This document shows positions 1-5,916 of a DNA stretch of 5,916 nucleotides, piece after piece. How positions within the stretch are numbered: the first letter of the stretch is position 1; each line of letters begins with the position of its first letter. Position numbers and translations under genes: made by a program. Under the pieces are notes generated by a model. The model had not been told where the DNA came from. It was given only the letters and a program-made list of their open reading frames with translations, and searched no databases. This DNA comes from Clostridia bacterium (GTDB lineage Bacteria; Bacillota; Clostridia; DUPQ01): the NCBI GenBank assembly GCA_028690885.1, contig JAQVAJ010000111.1, positions 1-5,916 of the forward strand, read 5' to 3'.

Positions 1-1339
1 CTTCTTTTGCTTCTTCTGCAATCTTTTTCATAACCTCAATAAATTCATCAAGAGTTTCTTTACTTTCTGTTTCAGTAGGTTCTATCATCATACTTTCGTG
101 AACTATCTGAGGAAAATATATTGTTGGCGGATGATATCCATAGTCTAATAACCTTTTTGCCATATCCAGAGTAGACACACCATATTGTTCTTTTTGCATG
201 CTTCCAGAAAGCACGAATTCATGCATACAGAATCTGTCAAAAGGTATCTCAAAACTGTCTCTAAGACCGGCCATTATATAATTTGCATTCAGAACAGCTG
301 TCTCACTTGCTCTTCTTAAACCATCCGGTCCCATAGTAAGAATATATGACAATGCTCTTATATAAACCAGAAAATTGCCATAGAATGATCTTACCATTCC
401 AATAGAATCACTCCTGTCATAATCCAATTCATATACATCTTCTCTTTTAATAATAACTGGTTTAGGTAAGAATTTTGCAAGGTCCTCTCTCACACATACT
501 GGTCCGCTGCCAGGGCCTCCTCCGCCGTGAGGAGTGGACATTGTCTTATGCAGATTACTGTGAACTACATCAAAACCCATATCAAAAGGTCTTGCTATAC
601 CCATTATCGCGTTTAAATTAGCTCCATCATAGTACAAAAGACCACCTTTTTTGTGAACTATTTCTGCGATTTTTTTAATATCTCGTTCAAATAATCCTAA
701 TGTATTTGGATTTGTAAGCATAAGTCCTGCTGTCTTTTCATCCATCATAGACTCTAAAGCATCAATATCTACAAGTCCGTAATCATTTGATTTGACTTGT
801 GCAATATCATAACCAGCTGTTGCTGCAGATGCTGGATTTGTTCCATGGGCTGAATCAGGAACAATCATCTTTGTCCTATTAAAATCGTTCCTGCTTTCAT
901 GATAAGCCTTAATTATCATTATGCCCGTCATCTCTCCGTGGGCACCTGCTGCAGGCTGTAGTGTCGCCGCTGCCATTCCAGTAATCTCACAAAGATACTC
1001 CTGTAATTCATAAGCGGCTCTTAGAGCTCCCTGTGTCTGAGAGCTTTGCTGATATGGATGCAGTTTTTTGAATCCGTCTAAATTAGCAACATCTTCGTTC
1101 AGTTTGGGGTTATATTTCATAGTACAGGAACCCAAAGGATAAAATCCCTGGTCTACCCCGTAATTACGCTTTGATATATTAGTAAAATGCCTTATTACAT
1201 CCACTTCAGAAACTTCCGGAAGGTGAGCATCAACTGACCTTAGATATTTTTGATCAAGATCATAAGTTGGTATCTGACTTTCGGGCAACGAAAATGCGCA
1301 TTTTCCTTTTTTTGAAAGGTCAAATATGAGATTAGCCAT
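1..1339 (-). CDS. gcvPB: Glycine dehydrogenase (aminomethyl-transferring) subunit 2, P-protein beta subunit; 3' end cut by window
   Basis: This is the catalytic half of the split P-protein. With GcvPA it decarboxylates glycine using pyridoxal phosphate and loads the aminomethyl group onto lipoylated GcvH in the cytoplasm. I translated 446 residues from the ATG at 1339-1337, and the frame is open to the left edge. Related proteins are about 480-490 residues, so roughly the last 40 are missing. Visible hallmarks are YPLGSCTMKYNP (67-78), SAHGTNPASA (around 163-172, H165), and the PLP-lysine motif LHKT with Lys265, followed by the glycine-rich STPHGGGGPG (268-277). The start overlaps the end of gcvPA by 8 bp (ATGGCTAA carries both start and stop), with a modest AGGTG ribosome binding site 6 nt upstream, which suggests translational coupling. 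Identity is secure; only the C-terminus is unseen. Confidence 0.97.
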   Translation of the reverse strand, partial: MANLIFDLSKKGKCAFSLPESQIPTYDLDQKYLRSVDAHLPEVSEVDVIRHFTNISKRNYGVDQGFYPLGSCTMKYNPKLNEDVANLDGFKKLHPYQQSSQTQGALRAAYELQEYLCEITGMAAATLQPAAGAHGEMTGIMIIKAYHESRNDFNRTKMIVPDSAHGTNPASAATAGYDIAQVKSNDYGLVDIDALESMMDEKTAGLMLTNPNTLGLFERDIKKIAEIVHKKGGLLYYDGANLNAIMGIARPFDMGFDVVHSNLHKTMSTPHGGGGPGSGPVCVREDLAKFLPKPVIIKREDVYELDYDRSDSIGMVRSFYGNFLVYIRALSYILTMGPDGLRRASETAVLNANYIMAGLRDSFEIPFDRFCMHEFVLSGSMQKEQYGVSTLDMAKRLLDYGYHPPTIYFPQIVHESMMIEPTETESKETLDEFIEVMKKIAEEAKE

Positions 1340-2636
1340 TGAACTCACCTGCCTTCTTTATAAAGTCATCCATTTCTTCTTTTGTCCTTTTTTCTGTTAC
1401 AGCTAAAAGCCATCCCTTTTCTGTTTCCAGTCCGCCTATATATCCATTTTCAAAAAGATAATCATTCAATTTCGATATATCTTCTTTAGGTTTAACTGTA
1501 AATTCATGAAAGAACGGCATATCAGATACCTTGGAAAATTTATTGGTAGCAAGTAATCCGTTATACAGGTAATGAGCATTATCCAAACATCTTTTAGCAA
1601 CCTGCTTAAATCCTTCTTTTCCTACAACAGATAAATATATAGTAGCGCTTAGGGCGCATAAAGCCTGGTTAGAACATATGTTGGAAGTAGCCTTTTCCCT
1701 TCTTATATGCTGTTCTCTTGCCTGCAATGTCAATACATATGCAGTTTTTCCGTCAACATCAACTGTTTTTCCTACAATCCTTCCGGGCATTTTTCTCATG
1801 TGCTCTTTTGTACATGCGAAATAACCAAGATATGGGCCTCCATATCCTAATGGAATTCCCAAAGGCTGTCCTTCACCGACAACGAAATCTGCTCCAAATT
1901 CACTTGGTGATTTCAAAATAGCTAAAGCCATTGGATTTGCACAGACTATAAACAAAGCTCCGCTATTTTTTACATATTCACCGATTTTTTCCATATCGTA
2001 TATATCACCGTAAAATGAAGGGTATTGAATACATACACCAGCTGTTTGTGATAAATCAGTTTCGTATAACTGTTCAACAGTTACCTTTTTAAGATTGATT
2101 CCTCTAAATTTAAGATATGTCTCAACAACTTCTGAATATTGTGGATGTACATCTTCTACAAGCAGTATATCCTGCTTTTTCTTTGAGGCTGAGGAGGCAA
2201 TTACGCATGCTTCAGCCAAAGCTGATGCGCCATCATACATAGAGGCGTTAGAAACATCCATACCTGTAAGTTCACATATCATTGTCTGATATTCGAATAT
2301 TGCTGTAAGCGTACCCTGGCTTATTTCAGGCTGGTATGGAGTATATGCAGTAAAAAATTCCTGTCGGGAAATCAAATGGCTGATGACAGATGGGATATAG
2401 TGGTCATATGCACCTGCTCCTAAAAAACAAGCATAATCATCTGTGTTGCTGTTCATGGAAGAAAGAGATTGCATATATTTAATTAATTCCATCTCGCTTT
2501 TTGCTTTTGGAAGTTTTAAAGGTTCTTTCAGTCTAACCTTATCAGGTATATCAGTAAAAAGCTGTTCAATACTTCCAGCATTACACTTTTTCAGCATTTG
2601 CTCCCGGTCTTTATCAGTTACCGGTATGTATCTCAT
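1332..2636 (-). CDS. gcvPA: Glycine dehydrogenase (aminomethyl-transferring) subunit 1, P-protein alpha subunit
   Basis: This is the non-PLP-lysine half of the split glycine decarboxylase, which pairs with GcvPB to form the P-protein. Family motifs are clear: FLGAGAYDHY (71-80), TAYTPYQPEISQGTL (96-110), YDGASALAEA (134-143), GQPLGIPLGYGGPYLGY (256-272) and the QAREQHIRREKATSNIC segment (from about 305). I chose the ATG at 2636-2634, giving 434 residues beginning MRYIPVTD, a typical N-terminus for this family. The frame extends upstream to a TTG at 2657, but that would add seven basic residues (MKVRKSR) and overlap gcvH by 20 bp. The ATG has a GAGG Shine-Dalgarno 9 nt upstream, inside the end of gcvH. 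One base separates it from the gcvH stop, and its own end overlaps gcvPB by 8 bp. Length is close to normal for the family. Confidence 0.97.
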   Translation of the reverse strand: MRYIPVTDKDREQMLKKCNAGSIEQLFTDIPDKVRLKEPLKLPKAKSEMELIKYMQSLSSMNSNTDDYACFLGAGAYDHYIPSVISHLISRQEFFTAYTPYQPEISQGTLTAIFEYQTMICELTGMDVSNASMYDGASALAEACVIASSASKKKQDILLVEDVHPQYSEVVETYLKFRGINLKKVTVEQLYETDLSQTAGVCIQYPSFYGDIYDMEKIGEYVKNSGALFIVCANPMALAILKSPSEFGADFVVGEGQPLGIPLGYGGPYLGYFACTKEHMRKMPGRIVGKTVDVDGKTAYVLTLQAREQHIRREKATSNICSNQALCALSATIYLSVVGKEGFKQVAKRCLDNAHYLYNGLLATNKFSKVSDMPFFHEFTVKPKEDISKLNDYLFENGYIGGLETEKGWLLAVTEKRTKEEMDDFIKKAGEFNG

Positions 2637-2637
2637 T

Positions 2638-3006
2638 CTACTCTTCCTCACTTTCAAGGAACTTGTTATATTCCTCTTCAGTCATAAGCTCATCATATTC
2701 TGATTCATCATCCATTGTAATTTTAGCAAGAAATGCATCATATGGGTTTTCATTCAGTTTTTCAGGAGCATCTTCCAGTTCATGATTAGCTTCAACAACT
2801 CTGCCGCTAACAGGCATATATACCTCTGCTGCTGTCTTAACTGACTCTACCGCACAAAGAACATCTCCTTGCTGTAATACAAGATCTTCTTCTGCCAATT
2901 CGACATAAACTATATCCCCAAGCTGTTTTTGGGCATAATCAGTAATGCCGATATAGGCATATTCCCCTTCTTTTTTAATCCATTCATGATTCTTGGTGAA
3001 TTTCAT
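2638..3006 (-). CDS. gcvH: Glycine cleavage system H protein (lipoyl carrier)
   Basis: This small cytoplasmic carrier shuttles the aminomethyl intermediate from the P-protein to GcvT on a lipoyl arm, which is then reoxidised by dihydrolipoyl dehydrogenase. The product is 122 residues, slightly short of the usual 125-130. The N-terminus (KFTKNHEWIKKEG) and GITDYAQKQLGDIVYVELAE (20-39) are typical. The lipoylation site is ESVKTAAEVYMPVSG (54-68), with Lys57 as the modified residue. The C-terminal part is unusual: where most H proteins read PYGEGWLIKI or similar, this one reads PYDAFLAKI, lacking the Gly-Trp pair and one residue. It ends in a very acidic tail (FLESEEE). The start ATG has AAGGAG 6 nt upstream. 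It follows gcvT by 13 bp and precedes gcvPA by 1 bp. The core is intact, so it is probably functional. Confidence 0.96.
   Translation of the reverse strand: MKFTKNHEWIKKEGEYAYIGITDYAQKQLGDIVYVELAEEDLVLQQGDVLCAVESVKTAAEVYMPVSGRVVEANHELEDAPEKLNENPYDAFLAKITMDDESEYDELMTEEEYNKFLESEEE
2643..2649 (-). promoter_or_regulatory. Ribosome binding site deciding the gcvPA start
   Basis: On the minus strand this reads GAGGAAG, with GAGG lying 9 nt before the ATG at 2636. It sits within the last codons of gcvH (the acidic SEEE tail), so ribosomes ending gcvH are well placed to start gcvPA. It supports the ATG over the upstream TTG at 2657. Confidence 0.7.
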
Positions 3007-3019
3007 AATTGACTCCTTG

Positions 3020-4108
3020 TCATTTTTTATACTTTTTATTATAAAACGGCTTCTTTACGACAACCGATTTTAACTTTTTTCCTCGTATATCAACATATAC
3101 TATATTTCCGATTTTCGCATATTCAAGTGTAATCAGGCCTAATGCACAATTCTTGTTTAAAGAAGGGCACGTGCTCCCGCTTGTTACATATCCTATCTTA
3201 TCGTTAGACTCATTAAAAAGTTCGTACCCGTTTCTAGGTATTCCCCTGTCAATCATTTCCAAGCCTGCAGACCTTACATCAAGACCCTGTTGCGCTTGTT
3301 CAGCAAGAGCGCTTTTCCCAATAAAGTCTGTTTTTTCAAATTTAACAAAACTCTTTAATCCTGCATTTAGCGGAGTTATCTTATCTGATAGTTCATGTCC
3401 ATACAAAGGAAGAGCTGCTTCAAATCTCAATGTATCTCTTGCTCCCAATCCACATGGGACTGCTCCAAGGTCCAGAAGTTTTTTAAATAGGTATTCGGTA
3501 TGATCTGCTTTAATGTAAATTTCAAAACCATCTTCTCCAGTGTATCCTGTTCTTGAAACTAATGCGCAAATGCCGCTTAAATCTATGTTTTTTCTAAATC
3601 TGTAGAAAGGTATGGTATCCAGATCAAATTCTGTGATTTGCTGTAATAAAGTCTGAGCTGTTGGTCCTTGTAATGCTATCTGACCGTATTCGTTAGAAAC
3701 ATTTTCGATTTTAACACTATAGCCATAGGCATTATTAAGCATCCATTCATAATCTTTATCTGTATTAGAAGCATTGGCTATTATTAAAAAATCTTCATCA
3801 TTATTCTTGTATATTAATAAATCATCTACACAGCCTCCATGTTCGTAGCACATAGGTGAATACATTATCTGGTTTTCTGTGGCTGTACTGATATCATTTG
3901 TAACAAGATTATAGATGTATGCAGCTGCATCTTTCCCTTTTACTGATATCTCACCCATATGTGAAACATCAAATATTCCCGCACTGCTTCTTACGGCATT
4001 GTGCTCTTCAATAATGGAAGTGTACTGTACAGGCATATAAAAACCGCCAAAGTCAACCATCTTGGCCTTTAAGGATTCATGCACCGGTGTTAAAGGTGTC
4101 GTTTTCAT
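3020..4108 (-). CDS. gcvT: Glycine cleavage system T protein (aminomethyltransferase)
   Basis: GcvT takes the aminomethyl group from GcvH, transfers the methylene to tetrahydrofolate to give 5,10-methylene-THF, and releases ammonia. The protein is 362 residues, normal for the family. Visible motifs are the N-terminal MVDFGGFYMPVQY (17-29), FDVSHMGE (46-53), the folate-site aspartate pair in GGCVDDLLIY (91-100), SRTGYTGEDGFEIY (185-198) and GLGARDTLRFEAALPLYGHEL (220-240). The C-terminal barrel contains GYVTSGSTCPSLNKNCALG (306-324), where most relatives have a TFSP-like stretch in place of STCP. The very C-terminus is lysine-rich (KKPFYNKKYKK). The ATG at 4108 has AAGGAG 10 nt upstream and lies about 23 nt downstream of the transcription start expected from the promoter at 4138-4166. 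It is the first gene of the gcv cluster. Confidence 0.97.
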   Translation of the reverse strand: MKTTPLTPVHESLKAKMVDFGGFYMPVQYTSIIEEHNAVRSSAGIFDVSHMGEISVKGKDAAAYIYNLVTNDISTATENQIMYSPMCYEHGGCVDDLLIYKNNDEDFLIIANASNTDKDYEWMLNNAYGYSVKIENVSNEYGQIALQGPTAQTLLQQITEFDLDTIPFYRFRKNIDLSGICALVSRTGYTGEDGFEIYIKADHTEYLFKKLLDLGAVPCGLGARDTLRFEAALPLYGHELSDKITPLNAGLKSFVKFEKTDFIGKSALAEQAQQGLDVRSAGLEMIDRGIPRNGYELFNESNDKIGYVTSGSTCPSLNKNCALGLITLEYAKIGNIVYVDIRGKKLKSVVVKKPFYNKKYKK

Positions 4109-4137
4109 AGATTTTACGCTCCTTGGATCATATATTT

Positions 4138-4166
4138 ATAATATGTTTGCACTATAAAAAAGTCAA
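4138..4166 (-). promoter_or_regulatory. Sigma-A-type promoter for the gcvT-gcvH-gcvPA-gcvPB operon
   Basis: On the minus strand there is TTGACT at 4166-4161 and TATTAT at 4143-4138, separated by exactly 17 bp. This is close to the sigma-A consensus and lies in the 73-bp gap between the URO-D-like gene and gcvT. Transcription would start near 4131, giving a leader of about 23 nt with AAGGAG at 4124-4119. A leader that short cannot hold a glycine riboswitch. Read-through from the upstream gene is also possible, since I see no strong terminator in the gap. Confidence 0.7.
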
Positions 4167-4181
4167 TGCAAAGCATATTCC

Positions 4182-5240
4182 TTACCTTTTTTTCATCTTC
4201 TCATACATTTCATTATAGTATAGAAGATTTTCAATCTTTGTCCCTGGCGAGATCTGATTTCCCAGTGCAAACATGTAACCTGGGCATTTCTTCCCTGCAT
4301 CCATACAGCGTCTGACTTCATTTTCTATGTCTTCTTTAGTTCCTCTCATTATAATCCTTGTATCTGCGTTTCCAATTATGGCATGAGTTTTTCCATATTT
4401 TTCGCATATATATTCCAAATCGGTTAAAGGCTCAAAAATAAACGCATCAATTCCCATATCTGCAAATCTGTCAATAAATTGGTCATATCCTCCATCACAT
4501 GTGAAAAGCACCTTTTTGCCGGCTTCTTTGAGATATGAAATATTTTTTTTAACATAAGGGAATACATACTTGTCATACCACGAAGGAGCTATAAACGGGC
4601 CGGAAGACCATACCATGTCATCATGAATCATACAAACAGGCACTTTTGATTTAGCAAGAGCTTTGAAATACTGCGATATCCATTTCGAATACCTTATGGT
4701 AAATTCTCCAAATCTTTTTGCGTCTTCCCCTGCCGCTAAAAGAAGCATATCCCATCCGAGTATTTCCAGCATGCCTGATATGCATGTAACATATATACCA
4801 GTCGTATTTACCCCTGTAGGATGTCTTCTGCTTCTTTCTAATAAATCATTGTAAAACATATCAGCAGTCTCATCTATATTGATACTGCCATATGTCTTAT
4901 CAAAGTCCATATTATAAATATCATCTAAATCTGTGAAAGCCTGATGCTTATTGTCTATAAAGTCTTTGTATCCTTCTTCAAAACCGGCATGTCCCATTGT
5001 AGTTCTTTTATCTCCGAAAATACCATTTCCAATTTTGGTTGCCCAGAACAATGAAATATCCCAAATCTTTTCAAATGAAGTTACCGCCTTAAACTTAGTT
5101 TCTCCATCTGAATCCTGATTAACATCAATTCCAGTAACCGCTTTTTGCAATCCATAAGCTAATTGATAAGCATACTCGGTCCTCGGTACTATATCAGGCA
5201 TTTCAAGGTTAATAGCCTGCATCCCCAACTCATATGACAT
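4182..5240 (-). CDS. Uroporphyrinogen decarboxylase (URO-D)-fold protein, possible corrinoid-dependent methyltransferase
   Basis: The N-terminus (GMQAINLEMPDIVPRTEYAY) and the barrel motifs place this in the broad URO-D/MtaA/CmuA superfamily. Many bacterial members move methyl groups to or from corrinoid proteins instead of making heme. Motifs in the 352-residue protein are HDDMVWSSGPFIAP (206-219), VLFTCDGG (244-251), DAFIFEP (265-271), IIGNADTR (288-295) and ALGNQISPGT (325-334). The MtaA-type zinc ligands (His-x-Cys and a distal Cys) seem to be only partly kept: the equivalent positions look like Phe246, Cys248 and Asn328, by eye. I chose the ATG at 5240, which has AGGAGG 7 nt upstream; an in-frame ATG at 5258 has no ribosome binding site and lies before that motif. 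It is the gene before gcvT, 73 bp away, same strand. No corrinoid protein is visible, so substrate and reaction remain unknown. True heme-pathway HemE is unlikely given the divergent motifs. Confidence 0.85.
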   Translation of the reverse strand: MSYELGMQAINLEMPDIVPRTEYAYQLAYGLQKAVTGIDVNQDSDGETKFKAVTSFEKIWDISLFWATKIGNGIFGDKRTTMGHAGFEEGYKDFIDNKHQAFTDLDDIYNMDFDKTYGSINIDETADMFYNDLLERSRRHPTGVNTTGIYVTCISGMLEILGWDMLLLAAGEDAKRFGEFTIRYSKWISQYFKALAKSKVPVCMIHDDMVWSSGPFIAPSWYDKYVFPYVKKNISYLKEAGKKVLFTCDGGYDQFIDRFADMGIDAFIFEPLTDLEYICEKYGKTHAIIGNADTRIIMRGTKEDIENEVRRCMDAGKKCPGYMFALGNQISPGTKIENLLYYNEMYEKMKKR

Positions 5241-5247
5241 ATAGCAT

Positions 5248-5253
5248 CCTCCT
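5248..5253 (-). promoter_or_regulatory. Strong ribosome binding site deciding the start of the URO-D-like gene
   Basis: The minus strand reads AGGAGG, a full Shine-Dalgarno match, 7 nt before the ATG at 5240. Because it lies downstream of the alternative ATG at 5258, it argues clearly for the shorter 352-residue product. Confidence 0.85.
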
Positions 5254-5260
5254 ACCATCT

Positions 5261-5288
5261 ATTTTATCATTTAAATTTCTGTTTACAA
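5261..5288 (-). promoter_or_regulatory. Candidate leftward promoter for the URO-D-like gene
   Basis: On the minus strand, TTGTAA (5288-5283) and TAAAAT (5266-5261) are separated by 16 bp. Transcription would begin around 5254, leaving a leader of only about 14 nt with the AGGAGG motif at its very 5' end. The match is moderate and the short leader is a weakness. The region is AT-rich enough to produce such pairs by chance. Confidence 0.35.
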
Positions 5289-5293
5289 GGTAT

Positions 5294-5320
5294 TTGACTT
5301 GATGTTTATAAACATATAAT
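5294..5320 (+). promoter_or_regulatory. Candidate rightward promoter for the SPFH/prohibitin-like gene
   Basis: TTGACT at 5294-5299 is followed by a consensus TATAAT at 5315-5320 with a 15-bp spacer, which is a little short. An overlapping TAATAT at 5317-5322 would give 17 bp. Transcription would start near 5327, giving a leader of about 52 nt. The spacer holds a perfect palindrome, described separately. Confidence 0.6.
5302..5315. repeat. Perfect 14-bp palindrome (ATGTTTATAAACAT), possible operator
   Basis: The half-sites ATGTTTA and TAAACAT meet without a gap, forming an exact inverted repeat. It lies between the -35 and -10 elements of the rightward promoter, a classical position for repressor binding. 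It is also about 14 bp upstream of the -35 of the leftward promoter candidate, so one regulator could affect both directions. No regulator gene is visible in the window. AT-richness raises the chance of coincidence. Confidence 0.45.
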
Positions 5321-5331
5321 ATTGTATGAGT

Positions 5332-5353
5332 TAAAAAGTATTTATACTTTTTA
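5332..5353. repeat. 22-bp inverted repeat in the leader of the SPFH-like gene
   Basis: Arms TAAAAAGTAT (5332-5341) and ATACTTTTTA (5344-5353) are exact reverse complements around a 2-base centre. It sits downstream of the predicted transcription start and 10 bp before the AAAAAGGAG ribosome binding site. The tiny centre suits a DNA operator for a dimeric regulator better than an RNA hairpin, although a weak hairpin is possible. It is too AT-rich to be a convincing terminator. Confidence 0.45.
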
Positions 5354-5378
5354 CAAATATGAAAAAGGAGCGTGAAAT

Positions 5379-5916
5379 ATGACAACATTAATAGCTGGAT
5401 TAATAATATCAATTGCATTATTAGCGGTTATAATCTATTTCAATAACAAAAAGGATAGCAGTAAGAAGATTAAGGCTAATTGCATTGCAGCAGTACTTCC
5501 TTTGATAATATCAGTATTTATAGCATCAATAGCTGTAATACCTGCAAACTCGGTAGGAGTCCAGTACAGCCCTTTCACAGGAGTGAAAGAAGAAACCTTA
5601 CCTGAAGGATGGCACTTTAAAGGTGTGTTTGACACAATTTACATAATAAGCACCGAAGTCCAGACAAGTAATTTAACAGGAATAACAGGTCAGACAAAGG
5701 ACAGCCAGTATGTTGAGATGACCATAGATGTAAAATACAAAGTCTCACCTGAAAAAGCATTCGAGGTTTTCAAACAGTATCGTACATTACAGAATGTAGC
5801 AACAAGCCTCGTTTCACCGACTGTTCAAAGAAGTATTGAAGCTATCTCAACCCAGTACAACATTATTGAACTGTTAGGTTCTGAAAGAAATGATTTATAC
5901 ATGGGAATTGAAGAGG
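5379..5916 (+). CDS. Prohibitin/SPFH (band 7) domain membrane protein, 5' part; 3' end cut by window
   Basis: The ATG at 5379 has an excellent AAAGGAG ribosome binding site 8 nt upstream, and 179 codons are visible before the right edge. Two hydrophobic segments occur at about residues 3-21 and 35-54, separated by a short lysine-rich loop (NNKKDSSKKIKAN). Next comes a band 7/prohibitin start: VIPANSVGVQYSPFTGV (53-69), LPEGWHFKGVFDTIYIISTEVQT (74-96), then a beta-rich region (VEMTIDVKYKVSP) and a helical stretch with SPTVQRSIEAISTQYNIIELL. Family members form membrane-associated oligomeric scaffolds, often linked to proteases or membrane organisation. By the positive-inside rule the loop is cytoplasmic, which would place the SPFH domain outside the membrane, as in HflK/HflC. 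It is divergent from the URO-D-like gene with no obvious functional link. The cellular role here is unknown. Confidence 0.85.
   Translation, partial: MTTLIAGLIISIALLAVIIYFNNKKDSSKKIKANCIAAVLPLIISVFIASIAVIPANSVGVQYSPFTGVKEETLPEGWHFKGVFDTIYIISTEVQTSNLTGITGQTKDSQYVEMTIDVKYKVSPEKAFEVFKQYRTLQNVATSLVSPTVQRSIEAISTQYNIIELLGSERNDLYMGIEE

Noticed and set aside
2637..2657. Upstream TTG start for gcvPA giving a 441-residue protein
   Set aside because: It adds a basic heptapeptide not typical of the family and overlaps gcvH by 20 bp, while the ATG at 2636 has a well placed ribosome binding site and a typical N-terminus.
3153..3503. Plus-strand open frame of 116 codons opposite gcvT
   Set aside because: It lies wholly antisense to a conserved gene and its translation resembles no known family.
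4160..4181. Hairpin followed by a T-run (ATGC-TTT-GCAT then TTTTTT) after the URO-D-like gene as a terminator
   Set aside because: The stem is only 4 bp, and the T-run follows the -35 of the gcvT promoter; it is too weak to call.
4543..4552. Long T/A homopolymer inside the URO-D-like gene as a frameshift or slippage site
   Set aside because: The reading frame is intact and continuous across it, and no useful alternative frame follows; such runs are common in AT-rich genomes.
5241..5258. Upstream ATG for the URO-D-like gene adding MVGGCY
   Set aside because: No ribosome binding site lies before it, and the strong AGGAGG sits between it and the next ATG at 5240.
5230..5418. Small minus-strand open frame of 62 codons across the divergent intergenic region
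   Set aside because: It spans both promoter candidates and overlaps the starts of both flanking genes; its translation has no recognisable features and there is no good ribosome binding site.
5435..5635. Minus-strand open frame of 66 codons opposite the SPFH gene
   Set aside because: It is antisense to a well supported gene; the hydrophobic end reflects the complement of the membrane segment coding sequence.

Overview
The window looks like chromosomal DNA from a low-G+C Firmicute, most likely an anaerobic Clostridia-type organism. This is inferred from the strongly AT-rich sequence, strong AGGAG-type ribosome binding sites, sigma-A-like promoters and a glycine decarboxylase split into two genes (gcvPA/gcvPB). 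The species cannot be named from the sequence alone. Gene density is high, and no stretch over about 140 bases lacks a gene. I see no rRNA, tRNA, CRISPR array, insertion sequence or other mobile element.

Positions 1-4108 (minus strand) hold a compact glycine cleavage operon, transcribed right to left in the order gcvT, gcvH, gcvPA, gcvPB. gcvPB runs off the left edge. The gaps are 13 bp, 1 bp and an 8-bp overlap, so the genes are almost certainly co-transcribed and probably translationally coupled. GcvPA and GcvPB form the pyridoxal-phosphate glycine decarboxylase, GcvH carries the aminomethyl group on a lipoyl lysine, and GcvT passes the one-carbon unit to tetrahydrofolate and releases ammonia. 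The fourth protein, dihydrolipoyl dehydrogenase, is not in the window. A good promoter (TTGACT, 17 bp, TATTAT) sits just upstream of gcvT, and there is no room there for the glycine riboswitch often found before such operons.

Positions 4182-5240 (minus strand) encode a uroporphyrinogen-decarboxylase-fold protein of the kind often grouped with cobalamin-dependent methyltransferases rather than heme enzymes. Its substrate is unknown. The zinc site typical of MtaA-type methyltransferases is only partly recognisable. It lies 73 bp upstream of gcvT in the same direction, so a role in one-carbon metabolism is possible but unproven.

Positions 5241-5378 are a divergent intergenic region. It holds a probable rightward promoter with a perfect 14-bp palindrome in its spacer, a second palindrome in the leader, and a weaker leftward promoter candidate. 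Positions 5379-5916 (plus strand) begin a membrane-anchored prohibitin/SPFH (band 7) protein cut off by the right edge.

Most of the window is ordinary housekeeping metabolism. The parts most worth a second look are the divergent regulatory region and the URO-D-like protein with its altered metal site. I see no convincing new multi-gene system.
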